Of a stretch of DNA of 47,611 bases, positions 18,224-29,710 are shown piece after piece. The notes beneath the pieces were generated by a model. It saw nothing but the letters and a program-made list of their open reading frames with translations, did no database searches and was not told the DNA's origin. How positions within the stretch are numbered: the first letter of the stretch is position 1; each line of letters starts with the position of its first letter. This DNA is from an uncultured Clostridium sp. (GTDB lineage: Bacteria > Bacillota > Clostridia > TANB77 > CAG-508), in the NCBI GenBank assembly GCA_948470875.1, contig CAOKQM010000006.1:1-47611 (forward strand), given 5' to 3'. Position numbers and translations under genes: made by a program.

Positions 18224-18718
18224 CTAAATTTCTACCACAACTTCTGTATTCACTAATACATTTTCTTGGTCATTTTGGTATAAAATAAGCAAATCATAAT
18301 TTCCGTCTTTTAAGCCCAATACAATACTTTTAGCATAAATTCCACTCTGCAAACAATCGTATTTTCCCTCTACTACTTGCAGCTCAGGCACTTCTTTTAT
18401 ATCTGTTTGCAACTGATACATCCTTCCTGTTTCTTGACTTTTTAAAATCAAACAACTTTTGCAAGTTTGCACAGATTGTCCTTCTCGATAAGCCCAAGCA
18501 GATATTTCTAATGTTGCTTTTCCTCTTTTTAATAGGTTTACTCCATTTTTCACACTACCTGTCATATCGATTTTTGTATTTGGATTCATTCGATAAATTC
18601 TAGGAACAGAAAAATATAAAAACGTAATAAGCACATAAGCAATCATAACAATCATGCCTATGATTAGCAATTTTTTATAAATTTTCTCATTTATTTCAAT
18701 ATTCCATTTTTCAATCAT
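18224..18718 (-). CDS. unknown membrane-anchored extracytoplasmic protein
   Basis: A 164-residue protein with one N-terminal membrane segment (LLIIGMIVMIAYVLITFLYF) and a beta-rich outside domain with a CKSC pair. No family is recognised. It lies directly upstream of the DUF6056-like gene and probably works with it at the cell envelope. Confidence 0.6.
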   Translation of the reverse strand: MIEKWNIEINEKIYKKLLIIGMIVMIAYVLITFLYFSVPRIYRMNPNTKIDMTGSVKNGVNLLKRGKATLEISAWAYREGQSVQTCKSCLILKSQETGRMYQLQTDIKEVPELQVVEGKYDCLQSGIYAKSIVLGLKDGNYDLLILYQNDQENVLVNTEVVVEI

Positions 18719-18884
18719 TATTTTACTCCTTTTACACTTTTATACTGTATCACATACTTGAGATTTTTTCAATCCATTTTCAAGATTTTTTAGACGCAGT
18801 TTTCAGTTAAACAGGCTCTTGCGAGCGACTTTATAAAGCAAAGCTCTTTCAAAACTAACATAAATTTTGCTTGTTTTGAAAACT

Positions 18885-18917
18885 AAAAAACAATTTGCAA
18901 AATTCTTCTGCAAATTG
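18885..18917 (-). terminator. terminator after xerD
   Basis: 9-bp perfect stem (18891-18899 with 18909-18917), 9-base loop, T6 on the minus strand. It separates the xerD gene from the envelope operon downstream. The bases from 18719 to 18884 hold nothing I recognise. Confidence 0.8.
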
Positions 18918-18943
18918 TCTTTTCCCTAATTTTTTCTATTTGA

Positions 18944-19825
18944 TTACGCACGTGGGTGTGCTTTGTTATAAATATCTTGTAAGTTTTCGTTTTTAAATTG
19001 CATATATACTTGTGTTGAAGAAATATCAGAATGTCCCAACATGGTTTGAATCGATTTTAAATCTGCACCATTTCTTAATAAATGTGTTGCAAATGAATGA
19101 CGCAAAACATGTGGCGTAATTTCTTTTGAAATATGTGCTTGTTCTTTGTAATATTTTACAATTTTCCAAAAGCCTTGTCTGGTCAATCTTTTTCCATTGA
19201 TATTGACAAAAAGTGCTTTATCTGTTTCATTTTTTATCAATATTGGTCTTGCTTTTTCGATATATTCCACCAATGCTTGTAAAGACATAGAGCCTAGTGG
19301 AATGTTTCTTTTATTACTTCCACTATTGCAAACAACATAAGATTCCTCTACATTCACATCTGTTATATCCAAAGAAATAATCTCTGTAACACGCATTCCT
19401 GTAGCATAAGCAAATTCAAGCATTGCTTTATCTCGAATTCCTTTTAAATCTATATTTTTAGGTTGATTTAATAACAATTCTACTTCCTTTGCTGTCAATA
19501 CACTTGGTATTTTTTTCTCTACTTTTGGAGAATGTACGCCTTCTGTTGGGTCTTTTTTCACTTTTTTAGTGCGAATCAAATATTGATAAAAAGCTCTAAT
19601 CGTAGCTAAATTTCTTGAAATTGTAGATGGCTTTTTATTCGCTTTTCCTAAATTCTTCAAATATTTTTCTAATTGTTCTTTATCTATTTTTAAATAATTT
19701 AATTGATTTTCGTCTATGTAACTTTGATATTGTAAAATATCTCTTTTGTATGATTGCAATGTATTGCTTGACAATTTCTTATCATTTTGTAAAAATTCTA
19801 AAAAAAGTTTGATTTGTTTCTCCAT
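18944..19825 (-). CDS. xerD: tyrosine recombinase XerD
   Basis: Site-specific tyrosine recombinase that resolves chromosome dimers at dif. It has an N-terminal SAM-like core-binding domain (residues 1-90) and a catalytic domain. The active-site set is visible: Arg145 (ATGMRVTE), Lys172, His239 and Arg242 (HVLRHSFATHLL), His265 (LGHSD) and Tyr274. Length 293 is typical. The neighbouring spoIIM matches the Bacillus arrangement and favours XerD over other recombinases. Confidence 0.93.
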   Translation of the reverse strand: MEKQIKLFLEFLQNDKKLSSNTLQSYKRDILQYQSYIDENQLNYLKIDKEQLEKYLKNLGKANKKPSTISRNLATIRAFYQYLIRTKKVKKDPTEGVHSPKVEKKIPSVLTAKEVELLLNQPKNIDLKGIRDKAMLEFAYATGMRVTEIISLDITDVNVEESYVVCNSGSNKRNIPLGSMSLQALVEYIEKARPILIKNETDKALFVNINGKRLTRQGFWKIVKYYKEQAHISKEITPHVLRHSFATHLLRNGADLKSIQTMLGHSDISSTQVYMQFKNENLQDIYNKAHPRA

Positions 19826-19902
19826 GATTAATACCTCATTCCTTTATAATTTACATAAGACATATATGTTATATCAGATTTTCAACAAAATGTAAATAGT
19901 TT

Positions 19903-20517
19903 TTAGAAAAAATCTTTAAAAAAAATCAAAAAGTTTGTAGAACCATAAACTTCTATAAAACTTGCCATCACCGAACCAATCATTGCAATCAACATAATGA
20001 CAGTATGCCTTAAAAATTCAAATTTCAAATTCATGAATTGATTTTCCCTCAAATTTTTGTATAATTTAATCCCACTTTCCGCTAAAATTAGAATAACAGG
20101 AAGAAAAACCAAATTCTGTAATAACAAAGACAAAATAGCAAAAATGCTACCGGTTTTTACTCCCAAAGTTGCAACCATCGCAGAAACTGTGTATCCTATG
20201 GAAAATCCTTTATATGCAATCCCAAGATAAATCAAAAAACTTCCTAAAATCGTACAACCCAAAAACCATATCAGCAAAACCAGCAAAATATTCTGTTTCA
20301 TGCTTTGCATTAAAATCGCTGTTTGATTAATTTCATCCGCAGATTTAATATTTTCTTTCAAAGAATTTACATAAGAGCCAATTTCTTGCATCTGGTTTTC
20401 GCTCGCATGATTAATAAACATAATTCCGCCCATAATCCCTACAAAAAATACTAAAATTAAAATGATAAAATTCTTTTTATAATGATTCAAATACTCAAAA
20501 AATACACTTTTGTTCAT
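19903..20517 (-). CDS. spoIIM: stage II sporulation protein M
   Basis: Polytopic membrane protein of the SpoIIM family, part of the SpoIID-M-P machine that remodels septal peptidoglycan during engulfment. At 204 residues with about five membrane helices, it shows the typical order: short basic start (NHYKKNFIILILVFFVG), an extracytoplasmic helix, and then GYTVSAMVATLG and FLPVILILAESG. It lies upstream of xerD. Confidence 0.88.
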   Translation of the reverse strand: MNKSVFFEYLNHYKKNFIILILVFFVGIMGGIMFINHASENQMQEIGSYVNSLKENIKSADEINQTAILMQSMKQNILLVLLIWFLGCTILGSFLIYLGIAYKGFSIGYTVSAMVATLGVKTGSIFAILSLLLQNLVFLPVILILAESGIKLYKNLRENQFMNLKFEFLRHTVIMLIAMIGSVMASFIEVYGSTNFLIFFKDFF

Positions 20518-20644
20518 AAAATCTTTTTCCTTTGCTCTACTAAAATTTAAGCCAACTGCTGACTAATTCACGATTCTATTTCAAGTGTATTCATTGGTTT
20601 TTAATTTATTCTATTTTTTTCGTAAACTATAAATTATCTTTTTT

Positions 20645-21838
20645 CTATTCGGCTTTCACTTGACCGTAAAGTCCGCCACCGCCTGCTACAATTTGCAATT
20701 TTCCTTCTCTTGCTAACATAATATGCTTGGCAATTTTGCTTCCAACAACAGCTTCAATGTCATCTTCAGAAACTTTATGTAAAATTGTCATTTCTGTCTC
20801 AAAATGATTTAATAATTTATCAATAGTTTTATTTCCCAAGCCTGGAATGAATGTCAGTGGAATTTGATACACATAAGGTGGTCTAAAATCTGGGCTTTTC
20901 GTCTGTTGCTTATCTTTGATTTCTTCAATTCGGTCAAAAACCCCCATTGTAATATTTCTACTATCACAAGAATCGCACTTTACAACTGGCGCAATTCCCT
21001 CAATTCGTTTATCACAAACCTCACAATACGTTCTATGATATTTTCCAAGTTTTGGATCCAATCCATAATTAGCCAAAACTTTGCGTCCATCTTCATTTTT
21101 CAGCGCTTTGACAAATTCTTTATAACTGATATTTTCTACTTGCATTTTATTATATTCTCTAGCAATTTTCGGAAGTGAATGTGCATCTGAATTCGTCAAA
21201 AATGCTTTATTTTCCAATTCTGTTATTTGGTCAGCCAAAAAAGTATCTGAGCTCAAGCCAAGCTCAATCGCAGGTATTTTGTCGTATTTATCTTGAAAAA
21301 TTCGTCTTAAAGAACATGTACAATTTCCATAAAAACTTTTATGTGGCGTAAAACAATGCGCTGGAATCAAAATTCCATGATATTTTTCTACAATATCTAC
21401 CAATTCATATGCCGAAATATTGGCTCTTTGTGAACTAAGTGTCATATTTTTAATATGTGTTTCCATCTCTTTTGAAAAAGCTTTGATGTCTTTTAAGGTT
21501 GGAAAATAACATAAATTATGTGCACTTCCTGTTTTTCCTTGATCGTTTATTTCAGAAGTTTCAATTTCACTTCCTAAAAGAATGCAAACTTTATCTTTAT
21601 AAATAATGCCACCATCTGGAATCTCAAAAGCCTCTCCCGTTTCCAAAAAATGCTCAATATCTTCTATCACATAAGGGGATGCCGAATCAATAATTCCCAC
21701 CAAATGAATTCCTTTTTTTTCAGCACATTCTCTTGCAATATTAGCAAAATTTAAGTTTCTTGCTGCTGTTATTTTAATCGGTTTTCCATTTTCAGACCTT
21801 CCAATATGTACATGTAAATCAGCAAAAATTTCGTACAT
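20645..21838 (-). CDS. endonuclease Q-like PHP-domain protein
   Basis: A 397-residue protein of the EndoQ/TIGR00375 group. The PHP-type metal site begins with DLHVHIGRS; further metal-like residues are HNLCYFP, IPAHCFTPH and NSDAHS. A zinc-ribbon follows (CEVC then CDSC, about residues 272-295), then helix-hairpin-helix-like sequence (IPGLGNKTIDKLLNHF). Characterised archaeal and bacterial EndoQ proteins nick DNA 5' to deaminated bases. A role in deaminated-base repair is inferred from family only. Confidence 0.82.
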   Translation of the reverse strand: MYEIFADLHVHIGRSENGKPIKITAARNLNFANIARECAEKKGIHLVGIIDSASPYVIEDIEHFLETGEAFEIPDGGIIYKDKVCILLGSEIETSEINDQGKTGSAHNLCYFPTLKDIKAFSKEMETHIKNMTLSSQRANISAYELVDIVEKYHGILIPAHCFTPHKSFYGNCTCSLRRIFQDKYDKIPAIELGLSSDTFLADQITELENKAFLTNSDAHSLPKIAREYNKMQVENISYKEFVKALKNEDGRKVLANYGLDPKLGKYHRTYCEVCDKRIEGIAPVVKCDSCDSRNITMGVFDRIEEIKDKQQTKSPDFRPPYVYQIPLTFIPGLGNKTIDKLLNHFETEMTILHKVSEDDIEAVVGSKIAKHIMLAREGKLQIVAGGGGLYGQVKAE

Positions 21839-21867
21839 TTTCTCTTACTTCCTCCTCCAAATAAATC

Positions 21868-23034
21868 TTAATCATCTTCTCCTAATTTATTGGCTACAAC
21901 ACTGTGATCACTATCATCGCTATCATCTTTTGTAATAATTAATCCTGTCGAAATTGGTCTTGTTTTATGAGCTCCTGTACTATCAATCGGGTCATTCACA
22001 ATTGTATTATTTACAACTAACACACTTGAAGTTCCACCATCCAAATTGGCTGCATTATAAGCACCATAATCCAAAAGAATATCAATTAAATCGTCCATAT
22101 CTGCCCCTGGTCTTGAAGCGGTTCTTCCATCAATAACTAAAAATAACACAATTCCATCTTTTCTTTGTGCAATCGCTGTTCTTGGCGCAGTTCCCCAACC
22201 ACCATTACCAACAACAGAAGAAGGTTTCCCATTCACAATTAAAAATGGTCCAAATGTTACTGCATCACGAATATCTTTCTGTTTGGCTTCATTGGCATTT
22301 ACTTTAGAAGTTAAAACCAATTTATTATCTCTTGTAAACCCTATCATTCCGCCAGCACCTTTATATTTAGCTTGTGATGCATACGCCCAATTACAAATCG
22401 TCACACCAAGTGGTGAACCACCTGTCCCATTATAATTGGGGTCATCAAATCCACCACCATTAATGGCTAAAATCGCATCATGATCTTCTGCCATAGTTGT
22501 TAAATATTGTCCAGAAATGCCCAAATTTTTCGTACAAACTGCTTGAATTCTGGATGGATCATACACAGCAACCAAATAGCCAGAATATCCTTTTCCTTCA
22601 ATTTCAATAATTTTATAATCATTATTTTTGGGGTCTCTTTCTAAAATTTGTCTTTCAAATTCATTTTTATATTCTGTTGTCTTACCTGCTCCAAAGTGAA
22701 TCAAATCTGTATCTGTATCTTCTGCAATTTCTACAATTTTATTTCTATTTAACACATCCTCAATGACTTCTGGACTATAAAACCAAGTTGCATAATATTG
22801 ATGAGACATAGTCGTCATCGCAGTTGTAATCAGCCATTCTCTAAAATTTTTCCAAGGTCCATAAAGCAATGTTAATCCACTAATAATCCCTATCGAACCA
22901 AGTAAGAATAAAACTGAAAAAAATCTTTTTACACCAATATGTCCACTCTTTTTATTTTCTTTTCGTGCTTTTTTCGCTCTCCTTAATTCTGCTCTTTCTC
23001 CCATAATTTCTTTATCGATTGTACTCATTCTCAT
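21868..23034 (-). CDS. phosphodiester glycosidase (NAGPA-like) membrane-anchored exoprotein
   Basis: A 388-residue protein with a basic cytoplasmic start, one membrane segment (about residues 35-57) and an outside NAGPA domain. The signatures are AINGGGFDD, GVTICNWAYAS, APRTAIAQRKDG and the late NLDGGTSSVLVVN. The family cleaves or binds phosphodiester-linked sugars and is often found with exopolysaccharide genes. I chose the ATG at 23034 because AAAGGAAG lies nine bases upstream; the longer frame to 23121 lacks a site. Confidence 0.88.
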   Translation of the reverse strand: MRMSTIDKEIMGERAELRRAKKARKENKKSGHIGVKRFFSVLFLLGSIGIISGLTLLYGPWKNFREWLITTAMTTMSHQYYATWFYSPEVIEDVLNRNKIVEIAEDTDTDLIHFGAGKTTEYKNEFERQILERDPKNNDYKIIEIEGKGYSGYLVAVYDPSRIQAVCTKNLGISGQYLTTMAEDHDAILAINGGGFDDPNYNGTGGSPLGVTICNWAYASQAKYKGAGGMIGFTRDNKLVLTSKVNANEAKQKDIRDAVTFGPFLIVNGKPSSVVGNGGWGTAPRTAIAQRKDGIVLFLVIDGRTASRPGADMDDLIDILLDYGAYNAANLDGGTSSVLVVNNTIVNDPIDSTGAHKTRPISTGLIITKDDSDDSDHSVVANKLGEDD

Positions 23035-23215
23035 GAATTTTTCTTCCTTTCTTAAAAACACCCGTATTTTTAACACAAAAAATAGAAATCTAGGGCAGAC
23101 CAGATTGTCCGCCCTCATCATTTCTATTGTAACGAATTTTTTGTATTTTGTCCATAGTTTTCACAAAAAAATTATCAAAAAATTCTATTTTCGACAACTA
23201 TTTTTTGATAAAACA

Positions 23216-23244
23216 TTGACTTTTTCTTCATTTTTTAGTATATT
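23216..23244 (+). promoter_or_regulatory. promoter of the OPRTase-like gene
   Basis: TTGACT (23216-23221), 17-base spacer, TATATT (23239-23244). An AGGAGG ribosome binding site at 23268-23273 lies eight bases before the ATG at 23282. Confidence 0.85.
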
Positions 23245-23281
23245 AGAAAAAGTAACTAAAAAGAATTAGGAGGAAATTTTT

Positions 23282-24154
23282 ATGAATGATTTAACATCAT
23301 TATTATTTAAAACAAATGCCTTTAAAATATGCGAAGAAAATAAACCATTTTGGTTAACATCTGGAACCATTAGCCCTTACTTTTCCAATACTCATTTTCT
23401 ATATGGAAGCCAAAAAGATGCGCAAGAACTTCTTGATTTTATTGATATACAACTAGAAACTGTACCAAAAGATTTAATTCCAGCCAACCTTTTTGAAAAA
23501 GTTTTGGCACAATATGAAAATAACGAAATCTATAAAACAGTTGTTGACAACTTAAAAAAATTCATTGAATCAAAAACTGATTTATCAACCATTGATTATA
23601 TTTCTGGTGGAGAAAGACGTGATTGGTATTTTTCTATTATTCTTGCTTATCTTCTTGGAAAACCACATATCACAATTTACAAAGATTTATCTACTGTTGT
23701 AAGCACTTGTGATTTTGAAGAATCAACACCTGTCACCAAATTAACCAATGCACGTGTTTTACACATCGCAGATTTAATCACACTTGCTTCTAGCTATCTT
23801 CGAGCTTGGGTTCCTGCCATCAAAAATTTAGGTGCCAATATTACAACAAGCGTGGCTGTTGTTAATCGAATGCAAGGTGGCGACCAAGTTTTAATTAACC
23901 TTGGTATTCGTCCTCTATCTTTATTACAAATTAATGATGTGTTATTTCAAAAAGCAAAAAAATTAGGCATTATCAACGATGCTCAACTAGAAATGTTGCA
24001 ACAATTTGCTGAAAATCCAGATAAATCCATGAAAGAATTTTTGACCACACATCCTGAATTTTTAGAAAATTCGCTTCATTCAACCGATCCAAAAACAGCT
24101 AAAAGAGCAAAACTTTGCAAAGACCAAAATTTATATCATCTAGAACAAATTTAA
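23282..24154 (+). CDS. orotate phosphoribosyltransferase-like protein
   Basis: A 290-residue cytosolic protein related to type I phosphoribosyltransferases. The start FKICEENKPFWLTSGTISPYFSNTHFL resembles the OPRTase FTLKSGRKSPYF. DYISGGERRDWYFSIILAYLLGKPHI fits the next block, but the usual PRPP-loop acidic pair followed by TTG is replaced by LHIADLITLASSY. The protein is about 80 residues longer than standard PyrE, with a helical C-terminal extension. It is monocistronic with a strong promoter. The family fold is likely; the exact reaction is uncertain. Confidence 0.7.
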   Translation: MNDLTSLLFKTNAFKICEENKPFWLTSGTISPYFSNTHFLYGSQKDAQELLDFIDIQLETVPKDLIPANLFEKVLAQYENNEIYKTVVDNLKKFIESKTDLSTIDYISGGERRDWYFSIILAYLLGKPHITIYKDLSTVVSTCDFEESTPVTKLTNARVLHIADLITLASSYLRAWVPAIKNLGANITTSVAVVNRMQGGDQVLINLGIRPLSLLQINDVLFQKAKKLGIINDAQLEMLQQFAENPDKSMKEFLTTHPEFLENSLHSTDPKTAKRAKLCKDQNLYHLEQI

Positions 24155-24211
24155 TTTTTTAACTATCAAATTCTGATGATTTTTGTGTATAAATAAAAAA
24201 TCTGTAAAACT

Positions 24212-24252
24212 AAAAAAAGAGCGAAATTTGAGGTGCCTCCTAAAATTTCGCT
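24212..24252 (-). terminator. terminator of the purB-purA-dnaE operon
   Basis: 11-bp perfect stem (24219-24229 with 24242-24252), 12-base loop, T7 on the minus strand, right after the last gene of the operon. It may also serve the converging plus-strand gene. Confidence 0.85.
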
Positions 24253-24268
24253 CATTATATATTCATTT

Positions 24269-24760
24269 TTAAATTTGCTGAATCTGCAATTCTCCAATTT
24301 CTTGGGCATTTCCATTTTCATCATACCACACAACCATATATCGCTCTTCTATTTTCTCAAGCTGAAACTTCCCAACTTCATGAATTTGCTGATTTTCTGT
24401 TTTCAATTTTTCAACATGAATTTCATAAATTCCTTCTTGCCAATTTCCATTTTCATCTTTTACTTGTTCTATAATCAAGTTTTGCTTTAAAAACTCGATT
24501 ACCACATCACAATTATACAGTTCTGAAATATTACGATTATTGGCTTTTGCCTCATTGTTAATTTCAATAAATTTTTGAGTTACTTTATGATTAATTTTTT
24601 CTAATACATCTTCTTTACTATACTGTGTTTCCACTTCTACCACTCGATTTAATACACCATTTTTCCCCACAATTTTATTCATCATCACACCAGCTATAGC
24701 AATTACTAAAATAATGATTAACACTAAAACTCGATAGGCAAATCCATTTTGTTTACTCAT
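24269..24760 (-). CDS. prepilin-like single-pass protein, function unknown
   Basis: A 163-residue protein with a short polar leader (MSKQNG), a hydrophobic helix (VLVLIIILVIAIAGVMM) and a KNGVLN segment, as in the prepilin-like proteins at 4868 and 6899. A helical region and a beta-rich C-terminal domain (GKFQLEKIEERYMVVWYDENG) follow. It lies about 75 bases after dnaE and before the operon terminator. Function is unknown. Confidence 0.65.
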   Translation of the reverse strand: MSKQNGFAYRVLVLIIILVIAIAGVMMNKIVGKNGVLNRVVEVETQYSKEDVLEKINHKVTQKFIEINNEAKANNRNISELYNCDVVIEFLKQNLIIEQVKDENGNWQEGIYEIHVEKLKTENQQIHEVGKFQLEKIEERYMVVWYDENGNAQEIGELQIQQI

Positions 24761-24835
24761 TTTTTCATTCCTTTCGCTTTTGGGATACCATTTTTCGTAT
24801 TGTATTACGATTCTTGGTAAAAATCAAGTCATTTT

Positions 24836-27800
24836 TCACTTTTTCGCAATATTTTCTTTTCCCACAATTTCTTCAAATTTCTCCAAAATCTCAGCTGTCA
24901 TATAAACTCCGCCACATGGCTTAGTTTGTCCATTTTGCACAATTTCCAATTTTACATTTGCTCGGTCTCCTGCAAAAAACTTAATTGCGCCACGAAGCCT
25001 GTCTTTTACCTCTTCTGGCAAATTGGTTATATCAATTAACACTTCGTTAATTTTTCGATTTTCACCTTCTTGACTTATACTATTGGCATTCAAATCTTGA
25101 ATTTTACTTGCCACAATCTTTACTGGTTCTTCCTCACGAATAGAAAGTCGACCTTCCACCAAAACAACATTTTCCTCCAATAACGCACTTTGTGAATTAT
25201 GATACACACGATCAAATACAATCAGTTCCACACTTCCATACAAATCTTCAATCGTCACAAATGCCATAATGGTATTATTTTTCGTAAACTTCTTTTTAAG
25301 CTTTGTAATAATTCCTGCATATTTTACATTTTGGTTGTCATGATATTCTAGTGTTTTTCCATATGCTTCCATGTCTTCGTTAATTTTTAGCATATTTAAC
25401 GTATTAATATTGGTCGTTTTTTCAATCAATTCACCATATTTTTCCAATGGATGTCCCGAAATGTAAATCCCAATCATTTCTTTTTCCAAACTTAGTAATT
25501 CTTTTTCGTCAAACTCCTCTTTTTCCACAAATGTATATTTTTTCGTTTCGATTGGTTCTTCATTTTCTTCCATTAAATCAAACATAGAAACCTGATTTTC
25601 CATAACTTTTCTATCTGCATTATTAATTACATCAATAATTCCTTCAAAAGAGGCTAAAAGTGTTGCTCGTGTTTTTCCAAAATCGTCAAAACTCCCCGCT
25701 TTTATCAAACTTTCAATACACTTTTTATTCACACCTTTGTCTTTAATTCTTTCACAAAAAGACGCAAAATTCTCAAATTCTCCATTTTTATTTCGCTCTT
25801 CTACAATACTATTAATTGCTGCAATTCCGACATTTTTTATGCTTCCGAAGTCCAAAACGAATTTGCTTGTTATCTACTGTAAATTTGGTCTCACTTTTGT
25901 TAATATTCGGTGGCAAAATGCCAATATTCATTTTTTTACAATCATTGATATAAATCGGAATTTTGTCTAAATTTCCCAAAAAACTATTTAAGGTTGCTGC
26001 CATCAATTCTTCTTTGTAATACGCCTTCAAATAGGCTGTTCTGTAGGAAACAACTGCATAGGCAGCCGCATGAGATTTGTTAAAAGCATACTTAGCAAAT
26101 TCAATCATTTCGTCAAATATTTTATTCGCAGAATCGCTATCTATTCCATTACGAACACAGCCCGGAACAATGATTTCTCCTTTTTCATCCGTTTGCCCAT
26201 GAATGAAAACTTCTCGCTCTTTTGCCATAACATCTAGCTTTTTCTTTCCCATCGCACGACGTACCAAATCCGCACGACTTAGCGAATACCCTGCCAAATC
26301 ACGCACAATTTGCATAACTTGTTCTTGATACACCATACACCCATAGGTAACATTCAAAATCGGCTCTAAAGCTGGATGAGTATATTCATTATGCCCAGGA
26401 TTTAGTTTTCCTTTGATGTAACGCGGAATTTGATCCATAGGACCAGGACGATACAATGAAACACCTGCAATAATATCTTCTAAACAATCTGGTTTTAATT
26501 CTTTCATAAAAGAAGTCATTCCTGCGCTTTCAAATTGGAAAATACCAAATGTATTGCCTTCTTGCCAAAGCTTGTAAACTTTTGGGTCATTCATCGCTTC
26601 GTCAAATACAACATCAATTCCACGATTTTTTTTCACAAGTTGTTTACAATCTTCAATAACAGTCAAAGTTCTAAGCCCTAAAAAATCCATTTTTAGCAAC
26701 CCTAATTCTTCTAATAAAGTCATAGTGTATTGCGCAACTGGTGTACCATCATTAACGTATAATGGCACATACGTGTCCACTGGATTTTTTGTGATAACAA
26801 CACCACAAGCATGTGTGGATGCATTTCTTGGCATCCCTTCTAAGCCTTGTGCAATATCAATAATTTTCTTGACAGTTTCATCACTTTCATATAAATTTTT
26901 GAGTTCAACATTTTCCTTTAATGCTTTTTCAATGGTAATATGTAACTCAAATGGAATCATTTTGGCTAGTTTGTCCACTTCATTATAAGGTACATCCAGA
27001 ACTCTTCCTACATCACGAATCACACTTCTAGCAGACATCGTACCAAATGTGATAATTTGGGAAACATGATCTGCACCATATTTTCTAGCAACATAATCAA
27101 TCACTTCTCCGACGTCTTTCGTAGCAAAAATCGACATCAAAATCAGGCATACTAATTCGGTCTGGATTTAAAAATCTTTCAAAAAGCAAATTATATTTAA
27201 TTGGATCAATATCCGTAATTCCAATAGCATATGCAACTATAGAACCTGCTCCAGAACCACGACCTGGACCTACTGCAATCCCTGTGCTTTTGGCATAATG
27301 GATAAAATCCCAAACAATTAAGTAATAATCCACATAACCCATTTTTGAAATAACGCTCATTTCATATTCAGCTCTGTCCAAAATTTCTTTAGGCGGATTT
27401 TCACCATAGCGTTCTTTTAAACCATCTGCGCACAATTTTCGGAAATACGCTTCATGTGTTTCAAATTCTTCTGGCACATCATAATTAGGCAATTTCGTAA
27501 CACCAAATTCGAACTCAAACTTGCATTTTTCTGCAATTTTTACAGTATTTTCAATCGCTTCTGGAACACTAGAAAAATAGTCAATCATTTCTTCTGGAGA
27601 TTTGATGTAAAATTCGTCAGTTTCAAAACGCATTCTTTCTTCATCAGTCATTTTTTTGCCAGTTTGAATACAAAGTAAAATTTCATGATTATAACTATCT
27701 TCTTTTTTCAAATAATGCGCGTCGTTTGTGGCAACTAATGGAATGTTTAGCTCACGTGATAATTCAATTAATTTTTGATTAACCATAACTTGCTTCGCAA

Positions 27801-28336
27801 TTCCATTATTTTGAATTTCCAAATAATAATCTTCCCCAAAAACGCGTTTGTGCCATAAAGCAATTTCTTTGGCTTTTTCCATATTCTCTTGCAAAATCGC
27901 CTGACTAAGACTTCCTGCCAAACACGCACTTAAACAAATTAATCCTTCGCTGTATTGTTCTAAAATTTCAGTATCAATGCGGGGCTTATAGTAATAACCT
28001 TCTGTAAAAGACTGGGAGACTAATTTGATTAAATTTTCGTATCCTGTTTGATTTTTTGCAAGAAGAATCAGATGAGAATATCTATCATCAATGCCAGATT
28101 GCTTGTCAGTTCGACTGCGTGGCGCAACATAAACTTCACACCCAATAATTGGCTTTATGCCTTGTGATTTACATTCTTTGTAAAAATTGACGCTACCGAA
28201 ACATGACGCCATGGTCAGTAATAGCAATAGCGTCCATACCAAGTTCTTTGGCGCGTTTTGGTAAATCTTTAATACGGCACATGCCATCTAGCAAGCTGTA
28301 TTCACTATGGACGTGTAAGTGGACAAATTTTGACAT
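24836..28336 (-). CDS. dnaE: DNA polymerase III alpha subunit, recoded at three CGGN sites
   Basis: Replicative DNA polymerase III alpha subunit, 1165 residues after joining four frames. It starts at ATG 28336 (AAAGGAG upstream) with the PHP domain [13 protein letters not shown]. Site 1 (CGGT 28195-28198) gives DHGVMF-G-SVNFY. The palm follows with [10 protein letters not shown] and the catalytic PDFDVDF. Site 2 (CGGA 27108-27111) lies just past it in CYERR-G-EVIDY. The fingers contain [12 protein letters not shown] and MGKKK. Site 3 (CGGA 25844-25847) lies in the helix-hairpin-helix region, RFGL-G-SIKNVG. The OB domain ([12 protein letters not shown]) ends the protein. Without shifts, translation stops at the codon after site 1. 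Confidence 0.93.
25844..25847 (-). other. CGGA four-base codon / +1 recoding site 3 in dnaE
   Basis: CTT-CGGA-AGC-ATA on the minus strand. Reading CGGA as one Gly restores RFGLGSIKNVG, where Gly or Ala is usual in DnaE (FGLGAIKNVG). Confidence 0.9.
27108..27111 (-). other. CGGA four-base codon / +1 recoding site 2 in dnaE
   Basis: CGT-CGGA-GAA-GTG on the minus strand, six residues after the catalytic PDFDVDF. One-codon reading restores ERR-x-EVIDYV. The family has Gln or Gly at x. Confidence 0.88.
28195..28198 (-). other. CGGT four-base codon / +1 recoding site 1 in dnaE
   Basis: TTT-CGGT-AGC-GTC on the minus strand. Gly restores the conserved F/Y-G of the PHP region. Triplet reading would give CGG then TAG, an immediate stop after about 45 residues. 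Confidence 0.92.
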
Positions 28337-28362
28337 ACCATACTCCTTTTATCGTTCAAATT

Positions 28363-29704
<1,342 letters not shown>

Positions 29705-29710
29705 CTATAT

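Noticed and set aside
18719-18884. Possible RNA gene between the unknown envelope gene and xerD
   Set aside because: No tRNA-like fold, riboswitch motif or promoter was recognised; only the xerD terminator at its edge is supported.
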